A stretch of DNA of 64,000 nucleotides from Mesorhizobium sp. B4-1-3. GTDB taxonomy: Bacteria; Pseudomonadota; Alphaproteobacteria; Rhizobiales; Rhizobiaceae. The number at the start of each line of letters is the position of its first letter. Position 1 is the first letter of the stretch. Shown one piece after another: positions 54,925 to 62,440 of the stretch. A program made the translations under genes and the position numbers. Under the pieces are notes generated by a model that made no database searches, was not told where the DNA came from, and was given only the letters and a program-made list of their open reading frames with translations. The DNA is taken from assembly GCF_006439355.1 (NCBI RefSeq), contig NZ_VFTG01000002.1, forward strand, positions 62,001-126,000, written 5' to 3'.

Positions 54925-55815
54925 TCAGAAATACCCGTCCGACGCGGCCGTCGCTTCCTTGGGAATCTCCACGCCGTCGACCAGGATCTTGTCGACCAGC
55001 TCGTGATGGAAACACACCAGGCCCTTGATCCGCTCGGCCTCGTGCACCGGCTCGGGATAGTACCAGACGAGGTTCTCGTGCCGCTTCTTCGGCGTCGTCA
55101 CGTGATAGTAGTTTGAGATGCCTTTATAGGGGCAGCGCGAGATGTAGCGGCTGGGCGAAAACATATCGAGCCGCGTATCCGAGATCGGCAGGTAGTGGCG
55201 CACCGGATGGCCGGTCTCGAACAGGAACACGCCGCGCCGTGAATCGGCCACCTGCTCGCCGTCAAGGATCACCTGCACGCGCCGCGACGAAGGCAGGCAG
55301 TCGACGCGGCGGAACGGGTCGCGGGCATGGACGAAGATCTCTTCGTCCTCCTCATACCAATGGGTCATCTTCGGCCAATAGAAGGATATGTAGTCCTGGA
55401 TCGGCGGGCAGCCCTTGACCGGGTCGAGATAGCGCCATGCGCCGTCTTCGACCAGCGTGATGCCGGTATTCAAAGAATAATGCGTGGCGACGCCCTTGAA
55501 CGGATCTTCCGTGACCGTCCGGCTCGGCAGCAGGAACTCCTCGCGCACGTCGCTCATCGGGAAGTAATAGACCGGCAGATGGTCGCTTTCCTGGAACACC
55601 AGCGCCTTGGTGGTGTCGGCGACGATCATCGGTCCCACCTGCACCCTGATCCGCTTGGGCGAGGGCATGGTGAAGGCGACATAGCCCGGTTCGAACTCGT
55701 ATTGCACGATGCCGTCGAGTATCGGGAAATGCGGCCCGCGGCCGCGCAGATGGGGCTTGCGAATGGTACTTGTCCTTTTTTCGTCGTTTGCGGCCAGGGC
55801 TTTGCGCACGCTCAT
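54925..55815 (-). CDS. tandem DUF427-domain protein
   Basis: 296 residues with two copies of a beta-rich domain: first about 35-130 (RIRVQVGPMIVADTTKALVF, PVYYFPMSDVREEFLLPSRT, DPFKGVATHYSL) and second about 175-270 (RVQVILDGEQVADSRRGVFL, HYLPISDTRLDMFSPSRYIS, PYKGISNYYHV). Each has the W/F-P-x-D and Y-x-P-x-S pattern of DUF427. No known enzyme activity. ATG at 55815 with GGTGGG upstream, 2 bp after the binding-protein stop, so it is coupled to that ABC component. It may act on or sense the imported compound. Confidence 0.82.
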   Translation of the reverse strand: MSVRKALAANDEKRTSTIRKPHLRGRGPHFPILDGIVQYEFEPGYVAFTMPSPKRIRVQVGPMIVADTTKALVFQESDHLPVYYFPMSDVREEFLLPSRTVTEDPFKGVATHYSLNTGITLVEDGAWRYLDPVKGCPPIQDYISFYWPKMTHWYEEDEEIFVHARDPFRRVDCLPSSRRVQVILDGEQVADSRRGVFLFETGHPVRHYLPISDTRLDMFSPSRYISRCPYKGISNYYHVTTPKKRHENLVWYYPEPVHEAERIKGLVCFHHELVDKILVDGVEIPKEATAASDGYF

Positions 55816-55817
55816 GG

Positions 55818-57473
55818 TCAACCCACCGATACACGATCGAGCAGCAGGCCCGCTGCGATCGGCGGCACGCCGCTGACGGTCTTGCGCACCGGCACCAGCA
55901 GGTCCGGGAAATAGCTGAAGATCACCGGCGTCTCGTCGAGCAGCAGCTTCTGGATGTCGGAAGCGGCCTTGCGCTGGGCATCGAGGTCGAGCGCCTTCAA
56001 ATAGCTGTTGACCAGCCCGTCATAGGTCGCGTTCTTGAAATGCGCCGCGTTCCACGGACCGTCGCTGACCAGCGGGCTCTTCAGGAACACGTTCGGCACG
56101 CTGCGATGCGCGTAGTCGGTGATGCCGAGCGGGCTGTCCAGCCAGTCCGACTGGCCGAACACCGCCTTGCCGTAATATTTGTCCTGCTCCTCGATGTTGA
56201 GCGAGATGCGCGCACCGATCTCCTTGGCGAAGTTCTGGAAGAGCTGCGCATAGCCGGGGATGTCGGAATAGCGCAGCGTCGTCAGCATCATGTCGAAGCC
56301 GCTGGCCAGGCCCGCCGCCTCCATCAGCTGCTTGGCCTTGGCGATATCTTGCGTACGTTGCGCCACCGACTTGTCGGTGACCGGGAAGGCCGGCGCGAAC
56401 GGGCTGTCGTTGCCGGTGGCCGCCATGCCGCGGCAGAGACCGTCGACCAGTTGGGAACGGTCGATGCAAAGCGCCAGCGCCTGGCGCACGCGCTTGTCGG
56501 TGAAAGGCGCCATGTCGCAGCGCATGTGGAGCTGGCGATGCGCGGTCGAGGCCACGGGCAGCACCTGGATGTCGGGGTTGCCCAGCACAACCTGGCTGAC
56601 GTCGAGCGGGATGGCGTCGAGCACGTCGACCTCGCCCGCCTGCAGCGCGAGAATCCGCGGCTGCACATCGGCGTAGAACTTGAACTCGAGCCGGTCGGGC
56701 AGTGCTTTCTCGCCCCAATAGTCGGGGTTGCGCACGAAGCTCGCGCCGACCTTCGGCGTGTAGCTTTCGAGCCGGAACGGACCGGTGCCCTCGAAGGTCT
56801 TCTCGTAGTCTCCCTTGTAGCTCGCCGGCAGGATGACGGCGTTGTAATTGTCGATCGACACCGAATAGGGGAAGCTGCCATTCGGCGCGTCGAGATGGAA
56901 CTCCACCGTGTGGTCGTCGACCTTGCGCGTGCCGCCCTTCGATAACAGGCCCTTGAACACCGACAGCGCGTTGGACGCGCCGTTCGGGTCTGCGAGGCGA
57001 TCGAAGGTCGCCACAACGTCGTCGGCCTTGAAATCCTCGCCATTGTGGAATTTCACGCCCTTGCGCAGTTTGAAGGTCCACACGCTGCCATCGGCGTTGG
57101 GTGACCAGCTCTCGGCCAGCACCGGCTTCAGCGTCAGGTCGGGTTGCGTCACGCACAGGAACTCGGACGTCTGGAAGGCGAGCTGGTAGCTGCCGCTGTC
57201 GTAGAAAGTCACCGGATCGATGGCGCCGCCGGGCACGGCGACGCCAGCGCGCACAGTGCCGCCGGGCTTACCTTCGGCGCGTGCTGGCGGAGCGCCGAGA
57301 CCGAGCGCCGAAGCGATGCCGCCGAGGAAGGGCAGCGACAGGCCGAGCACGCTGCCATGGCGCAGGAATTCACGCCGGCCGACCCTGCCGGCGAGCAATT
57401 CGTCGATAGCGGAATTTTCGATTGCGCTGAGGGTTTTGCGAGCGGCGTCGATCGTCCTGAAATGCTTCGGCAT
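55818..57473 (-). CDS. ABC transporter substrate-binding protein, family 5
   Basis: 551 residues, dipeptide/oligopeptide-type binding protein. The long N-terminus with GRVGRREFLRHGSVLGLSLP is a twin-arginine (Tat) signal, cleaved near ARAEGKPGG. Core segments LAESWSPNADGSVWTFKLRK, GVKFHNGEDFKADDVVATFD, and AHFKNATYDGLVNSYLKALD mark the family. It has no permease of its own in the operon; the paralogue at 62441 (about 55-60% alike by eye) does. Probably feeds the same or a related importer. Divergent from the LysR gene with 127 bp between. Confidence 0.9.
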   Translation of the reverse strand: MPKHFRTIDAARKTLSAIENSAIDELLAGRVGRREFLRHGSVLGLSLPFLGGIASALGLGAPPARAEGKPGGTVRAGVAVPGGAIDPVTFYDSGSYQLAFQTSEFLCVTQPDLTLKPVLAESWSPNADGSVWTFKLRKGVKFHNGEDFKADDVVATFDRLADPNGASNALSVFKGLLSKGGTRKVDDHTVEFHLDAPNGSFPYSVSIDNYNAVILPASYKGDYEKTFEGTGPFRLESYTPKVGASFVRNPDYWGEKALPDRLEFKFYADVQPRILALQAGEVDVLDAIPLDVSQVVLGNPDIQVLPVASTAHRQLHMRCDMAPFTDKRVRQALALCIDRSQLVDGLCRGMAATGNDSPFAPAFPVTDKSVAQRTQDIAKAKQLMEAAGLASGFDMMLTTLRYSDIPGYAQLFQNFAKEIGARISLNIEEQDKYYGKAVFGQSDWLDSPLGITDYAHRSVPNVFLKSPLVSDGPWNAAHFKNATYDGLVNSYLKALDLDAQRKAASDIQKLLLDETPVIFSYFPDLLVPVRKTVSGVPPIAAGLLLDRVSVG

Positions 57474-57559
57474 GGCGGCATTCCTTATTTGTCGCGGGGG
57501 ACCTTGGCATTTAGGCCACTGTTGACCGCGACCGGGAAGCGATATTTTTTGATCGAAGC

Positions 57560-57576
57560 CATCGGAATTCTCGATG
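57560..57576. promoter_or_regulatory. LysR-type operator dyad
   Basis: CATCG-GAATTCT-CGATG: a perfect 5-bp inverted repeat with a 7-bp spacer, containing the T-N11-A LysR core (T562 to A574), 25-41 bp before the LysR ATG in the divergent gap to the binding-protein gene. Expected place for autoregulation and activation of the minus-strand gene. Confidence 0.55.
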
Positions 57577-57600
57577 GCGAGGCACTGAAAGGTGGGAGCC

Positions 57601-58509
57601 ATGGAGACCGAGAATCTGCGCAGTTTCCTGGAGGTCGCGGCCCATGGAAGCTTCACCGTCGCCGCCCACCGGCTGCACCTTGCCCAGTCGACGGTGAGCG
57701 CGCGCATTCGCGGCCTGGAGGAGCAGTTGGGCCGCAAGCTGTTCGTCCGCGATAGCGACGGCGTCACGCTGACGCCGGCCGGCCGGCAGTTCCTGCCGCA
57801 TGCCTCGACGATCACCCGCACCTGGGAGCAATCGCGCCAGGACATCGCCGTTCCCGATGGCTACGAAACGCTGCTCAGGCTCACCGCGCCCGCTTATCTT
57901 TGGGACAGCATAACCTCGCCCTGGATCGACTGGATGCGCGCGAAGCGGCCGAACGTGGCGCTCCGGCTGGAAGGCAGCTTCCCCGATCTGGCGGTCGACC
58001 AGATCGCCGACGGCCTGCTCGACATCTGCATCCTCTATCTGCCTAAGCCGCATCCCGGCATCGTCTATGAGACCTTGGCCGTCGATCAGGTGGTTCTCGT
58101 CCAGCACACGGCGCAGCCCGGGCCGTGGATGGACAATTACATCCTCATGGACTGGGGGCTGGAGTTCCGTGTCGAGCACGACCGCGCCTTTGCCGGCATG
58201 GTGAAGCCGGCGATCTCAGCCGGGCTCGTGTTTATCGGCTTGCAGCACGTCCTGTCGCAGAAGGCGGCTGCCTATCTGCCGCTGAGCGCGGTCAGCACCC
58301 ATGTCGAGCGCGGCGAGTTGAAGCGCGTCGAGAACACGCCGGTATTCCAGCGCCCGATCTATCTTGCCTATCCGGAGAACCCGGCCTCGTCCGATGCTCT
58401 CGACGTTGCGCTCGCTGGCCTGCGTACACCGGCCAGGAACCTGTCCAGCGGTCAGGCTTTCGCGGAAAGCGACCGCGCCTTCAGCATGGCCGGCACGGCG
58501 GCGTTCTGA
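57601..58509 (+). CDS. LysR-family transcriptional regulator
   Basis: 302 residues. N-terminal winged HTH (METENLRSFLEVAAHGSFTV, then AAHRLHLAQSTVSARIRGLE), followed by a periplasmic-binding-like effector domain (LLRLTAPAYLWDSITSPWID; VLVQHTAQPGPWMDNYILMD). Sits between the two family-5 binding-protein operons, divergent from one and convergent with the ATPase of the other. It most likely controls uptake by one or both. The GGTGGGAGCC ribosome site supports the ATG at 57601. Confidence 0.9.
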   Translation: METENLRSFLEVAAHGSFTVAAHRLHLAQSTVSARIRGLEEQLGRKLFVRDSDGVTLTPAGRQFLPHASTITRTWEQSRQDIAVPDGYETLLRLTAPAYLWDSITSPWIDWMRAKRPNVALRLEGSFPDLAVDQIADGLLDICILYLPKPHPGIVYETLAVDQVVLVQHTAQPGPWMDNYILMDWGLEFRVEHDRAFAGMVKPAISAGLVFIGLQHVLSQKAAAYLPLSAVSTHVERGELKRVENTPVFQRPIYLAYPENPASSDALDVALAGLRTPARNLSSGQAFAESDRAFSMAGTAAF

Positions 58510-58510
58510 C

Positions 58511-60544
58511 TCACGCCGGCTCCATGGCCTTTGGCTTTTGCAGTCTTGCCAGCTCGTCGTAGGGGATGTGGCATCGGATGGTATGTCCCGGCTGAGCCTC
58601 GGTGAGTTCCGGCTCCTGCGTTTCGCAGATTGTGCCAATCTTGCGCGGGCATCTGGTATGGAAGACGCAGCCTGTCGGCGGGTTGGCCGCGCTCGGGATA
58701 TCACCGTCGAGACGAATGCGCGCGCTTTCGGTCCGGTCGAGCTTCGGCACAGCCGACAACAGCGCTTCGGTATAGGGATGATGCGGTCCGGAAAACACCG
58801 CTTCCGAGGACCCGAACTCCATGATGCGACCGAGATAGAGCACGGCGATCTTGTCGGAGAGATAGCGCACCACGCCGAGGTCATGCGAGATGAAGATGTA
58901 GGAGACATCCTGCTTCGACTGCAGGTCTGCGAGGAGATTGAGGATCGCCGCTTGCACCGAGACATCGAGCGCCGAGGTCGGCTCGTCGCACACCACGATG
59001 CGCGGATCGCCGGCGAAGGCGCGCGCGATCGCCACGCGCTGTTTCAGCCCGCCGGAGAGCTGGCGCGGCTTGACCGCGAGATGCCGGTCGGTGAGCCGCA
59101 CCGAGCGGACCAGCTCTTCCAGGCGGTTGTCCAACGTCTTGCCGGTGAGCCCGCCCAGCCGCTTCAGGGCGCGGCTGAGGATATGCCGGATCGAATGCGA
59201 GCGATTGAGCGCCGAGTCCGGATTCTGGAAGACGATCTGCACCGCCTTGACCTGGTCTTCCGAGCGGCTGGCAAGCCGTGGCGCGAGCTTCTTGCCCTCG
59301 AGCTCGATCGAACCGCCGTCGTCGGGCGGGACAAGGCCGAGCAGCAGCCTCGCGAAGGTCGTCTTGCCGCTGCCGGATTCGCCGACCAGCCCAAGCGTCT
59401 CGCCGGGCCGCAGGCTCACCGAGACGTCCTTCACCGCCCGCAGCGGACGGCCGTGGCTGGCATAGGTCTTGTTGAGTCCTTCGACCTGCAGCACAGGCGG
59501 CGCCTGCTTCGGCGTGACGGCAGCGATCTCGGCCGGCGTGGCGCGCGGCAGTGACTGCGCCCTGTCGTGATAGTGGCAGCGCGACAGACGGCCCTCGCCA
59601 AGCTCATAGAGCGGCGGCGGCTCCGCGCGACAGCGTTCGGTGGCCAAAGCGCAGCGGTCGGCGAAGGCGCAGCCGACGATCGTAGCGCCGATGCCGGGCA
59701 GGAAGCCCGGGATGGTGTCGAGCCGGCCCTGGTCCTTGCGCTGGCCGCCGCGCGGCAGGCAGCGCAGCAGCGCCACCGTGTAGGGATGGCGCGGGTCGTT
59801 GAAGACGTCCCTGGTCGAGCCTTCCTCCACCAGCATGCCGGCATAGAGCACGCCGACGCGGTCGCACATGTTGGAGACGACGGCGAGATTGTGGCTGATG
59901 AACAGAATCGAAGCCGACAGCTCGCGACGCAACTGGCCGATAAGATCGAGCACTTCGGCTTCGACCGTGGCGTCGAGGCCGGTCGTCGGCTCGTCGAGGA
60001 TCAGCATTGAGGGGTCGTTGGCCAGGGCCATGGCGATCGCAACGCGCTGCTGCATGCCGCCGGAAAGCTGGTGCGGATAGCGCTGCATGACGCTGGCCGG
60101 ATCGGAGATGCGCACCCGGTTCAGCATGGCGAGCGCCTTGTCTTCGGCCGCCTGTCCGGTGACGCCGGTAAGCTCGAAGATCTCGGTCAGCTGGCGACCG
60201 ATGCGCAGCGACGGGTTCAGCGCCTTGCCGGGATCCTGGTAGACCATCGAAACGCTGTCCGCGCGGGCGCGCCGCAGCGCCTCCGCATCGAGCTTCATGA
60301 CATCCTTGCCGTCGAGCGCGATCGAGCCGCCGGTGATGGAGCCGTTGCGCGGCAGATAGCGCACCACCGAAAGCGCGACGGTGGATTTGCCGCAGCCGGA
60401 TTCGCCGACCAGCCCATAGGCCTCGCCGGCCTTGATGGTCAGGTTGACATTGCGCAGCACCGCCCGGTTGCGGCGGCCGACGCGATAGGCGACCGAAAGC
60501 TCCTTCAGCTCAAGTGCGTTGGTTGCTTGCCTGGGGTCAGTCAT
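58511..60544 (-). CDS. dipeptide-type ABC transporter, fused double ATPase
   Basis: 677 residues combining DppD and DppF in one chain. First ATPase: Walker A GESGCGKST, signature LSGGMQQRVAIAMALANDPS, Walker B LILDEPTTGLD, then the oligopeptide C-terminal cysteine motif (CAFADRCALATERC). Second ATPase from about 350: GESGSGKTT, LSGGLKQRVAIARAFAGDPR, IVVCDEPTSALD, and CVFHTRCPRKIGTIC. The cysteines resemble the Fe-S cluster site of DppD/OppD-type subunits. Starts at the ATG overlapping the permease end by 8 bp. Last gene of the binding protein-permease-permease-ATPase operon; two bases from the LysR stop. Confidence 0.92.
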   Translation of the reverse strand: MTDPRQATNALELKELSVAYRVGRRNRAVLRNVNLTIKAGEAYGLVGESGCGKSTVALSVVRYLPRNGSITGGSIALDGKDVMKLDAEALRRARADSVSMVYQDPGKALNPSLRIGRQLTEIFELTGVTGQAAEDKALAMLNRVRISDPASVMQRYPHQLSGGMQQRVAIAMALANDPSMLILDEPTTGLDATVEAEVLDLIGQLRRELSASILFISHNLAVVSNMCDRVGVLYAGMLVEEGSTRDVFNDPRHPYTVALLRCLPRGGQRKDQGRLDTIPGFLPGIGATIVGCAFADRCALATERCRAEPPPLYELGEGRLSRCHYHDRAQSLPRATPAEIAAVTPKQAPPVLQVEGLNKTYASHGRPLRAVKDVSVSLRPGETLGLVGESGSGKTTFARLLLGLVPPDDGGSIELEGKKLAPRLASRSEDQVKAVQIVFQNPDSALNRSHSIRHILSRALKRLGGLTGKTLDNRLEELVRSVRLTDRHLAVKPRQLSGGLKQRVAIARAFAGDPRIVVCDEPTSALDVSVQAAILNLLADLQSKQDVSYIFISHDLGVVRYLSDKIAVLYLGRIMEFGSSEAVFSGPHHPYTEALLSAVPKLDRTESARIRLDGDIPSAANPPTGCVFHTRCPRKIGTICETQEPELTEAQPGHTIRCHIPYDELARLQKPKAMEPA

Positions 60545-61418
60545 TGAACGCTCCATGCACGCCGTCGGCCACAAGGTTGACGCCGATCACCAGCGAGGCG
60601 ATGGCGAGCGCATCGAACAGCACCGTCCACCAGAAGCCGCCGCCGATCATGCCGTAATTGGAGGAGATCGACAGGCCCCAGTCGGGCGAGGGCGGCTGAA
60701 TGCCGAAGCCCATGAAGGAGAGCGTGGCGACCGCGAAGATCGCGTAGCCCAGCCGCACCGTCGTCTCGACCAGGATCGGCGGGATGACATTGGGCAGGAT
60801 CTCGACGAACATCGTGTGCAGCGCGCCTTCGTGGCGCAGCTTCGCCGCGGCCACATAGTCGAGCTCGCGTTCGGCCAGCACCGCCGAGCGCACGGTGCGG
60901 GCGATGATCGGCGCGAAGCTCAGGCCGATGACGACGATGACGGTGATCTTCGAGGTGCCGAGCGCGACGATGGCGAGCAGCGCGATGATCACCACCGGGA
61001 TCGCCATGAAGGCTTCGAGCACGCGGCTGACGATGTCGTCGACGATGCCGCGGAAATAGCCGATGACGAGGCCGAGCGCGGTGCCGGCGATTGTGGCGAG
61101 GATTGTCGCCAGCGGCGCCACGGTAAGGATGTCGCGCGAGCCGATAATGACGCGCGAGAAGACGTCGCGGCCGAGCTGGTCCGTGCCGAACCAGTGATCG
61201 GCCGCTGGTGGCGTGAGTGCGTTGATGATGTCGCTCGCCAGCGGGTCATAGGGGACGAAGTGCTGGCCGAATAGCGCGCAGACGATCCAGAAGACGACGA
61301 TGCCGAGCCCGGTCAGGAAGGTGCCGGACCTGGAGAGCGAATGCAGCACCTCGCCCCAGGGACTGCGCTCTGCGGTGTCGGGGGGCGGCAGGCTGACGGG
61401 AGAGTCGGTAGCGCTCAT
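60537..61418 (-). CDS. dipeptide-type ABC transporter permease (DppC-like)
   Basis: 293 residues, about six helices, with the N-terminal OppC segment (FLTGLGIVVFWIVCALFGQH) and ADHWFGTDQLGRDVFSRVII; EAA loop region RELDYVAAAKLRHEGALHTM. ATG overlaps the stop of the first permease (ATGA). Together with the adjacent permease it forms the channel of the importer. Confidence 0.92.
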   Translation of the reverse strand: MSATDSPVSLPPPDTAERSPWGEVLHSLSRSGTFLTGLGIVVFWIVCALFGQHFVPYDPLASDIINALTPPAADHWFGTDQLGRDVFSRVIIGSRDILTVAPLATILATIAGTALGLVIGYFRGIVDDIVSRVLEAFMAIPVVIIALLAIVALGTSKITVIVVIGLSFAPIIARTVRSAVLAERELDYVAAAKLRHEGALHTMFVEILPNVIPPILVETTVRLGYAIFAVATLSFMGFGIQPPSPDWGLSISSNYGMIGGGFWWTVLFDALAIASLVIGVNLVADGVHGAFND

Positions 61419-62368
61419 TGCTCTGCTCCCAGCCGGATGCGCGGATTGAGAACGGAATAGAGGAAGTCGGCGATCAAGGTCGCCACCGCATAGACGATGC
61501 CGATGGTGAGGATGCCGGCCTCCAGCATCGGAAAATCCTTGCCGCGCGCGGCGGTGAAGATCAGCGAGCCGATGCCCTGGTAGCGGAACAGCGTCTCGAT
61601 CACGACCAGGCCGCCGATCAGATAGCCGGTCTGAGTGGCGATCACGGTGATGGTCGGCAGCAGCGCGTTGCGCAGCACATGGCGCCAGATCACGGTGCGC
61701 CAGCGGAGGCCTTTCAGCACCGCGGTGCGCGTGTAGTCGGAATCGAGCGCCTCGATCATGCCGGAGCGCGCCATGCGCGCGATATAGCCGAACAGCACCA
61801 GAAACAGCGGCAGCGAGGGCAGGATGAGATAATAAATTTGGGTGAGGATGCCTGCGCCCTTCGGCCAGGCGGCGGCGATCGGCAGCCAGCGCAGCCACAC
61901 CCCGAAGATCAAGATCAGGATGATGCCGGTGACAAACTCCGGCAGCACCGTGACCGACAGGCCGCCGAGGCTGATGATGCGGTCGAGCGGCCGGTTGACA
62001 TTGAGCGCGGCGATCACGCCGCCGAGAATGCCGATCGGCACCACCAGCACGAAGGCGACCAGCGCCAGCTTCATCGAATTGCCCAAGGCATCGACGACGA
62101 AGGGCGCGACCGGCGCGCGGAACACATAAGACGTGCCCATGTCGCCATGAAGAAAGTTCCAGATCCAGCTTCCGTATTGGACGAGCAGCGGCCGGTCGAC
62201 GCCGAGCGAATGGTTCAGCGCATCGACCGCGCGCTGGTCGGCGAAGGGGCCCAGGATGGCCCGCCCGACATTGCCCGGCAGCACCTGGCCGCCGAGGAAT
62301 ACCATGACGCTGAGCAGGAATAGCGTGATGAGCGACAGAGCCAGGCGCCGGGTGAGGAAGGAGAGGAT
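61415..62368 (-). CDS. dipeptide-type ABC transporter permease (DppB-like), start codon non-canonical
   Basis: About 317 residues if begun at 62368, 296 from the first ATG (62305). DppB-type permease: FLTRRLALSLITLFLLSV as helix 1, PLLVQYGSWIWNFLHGDMGT, RMARSGMIEALDSDYTRTAV (EAA region) and QTGYLIGGLVVIETLFRYQG. The frame is open well past the ATG and encodes the expected first helix LSFLTRRLALSLITLFLLSV, with AGGAG eight bases before an ATC codon (62366-62368) where homologues have ATG. From the ATG at 62305 the protein would lack this helix and has no ribosome site. So the start is either ATC, an error in the sequence, or a mutated start. Confidence 0.82.
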   Translation of the reverse strand: MLSFLTRRLALSLITLFLLSVMVFLGGQVLPGNVGRAILGPFADQRAVDALNHSLGVDRPLLVQYGSWIWNFLHGDMGTSYVFRAPVAPFVVDALGNSMKLALVAFVLVVPIGILGGVIAALNVNRPLDRIISLGGLSVTVLPEFVTGIILILIFGVWLRWLPIAAAWPKGAGILTQIYYLILPSLPLFLVLFGYIARMARSGMIEALDSDYTRTAVLKGLRWRTVIWRHVLRNALLPTITVIATQTGYLIGGLVVIETLFRYQGIGSLIFTAARGKDFPMLEAGILTIGIVYAVATLIADFLYSVLNPRIRLGAEQ

Positions 62369-62387
62369 GGCGAATACTCCTGTTGGA

Positions 62388-62413
62388 GCCGGCTCTCGGA
62401 AAAGAGAGCCGGC
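62388..62413 (-). terminator. intra-operon hairpin between binding protein and permease genes
   Basis: A 10-bp perfect stem GCCGGCTCTC / GAGAGCCGGC, loop GGAAAA, in the gap between the second binding-protein gene (ends 62441) and the first permease. No U-tract. Hairpins at this place usually protect the binding-protein RNA and lower permease expression. Confidence 0.6.
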
Positions 62414-62440
62414 TGTTGGAGGATTGTTCTTCTCTCCCGC

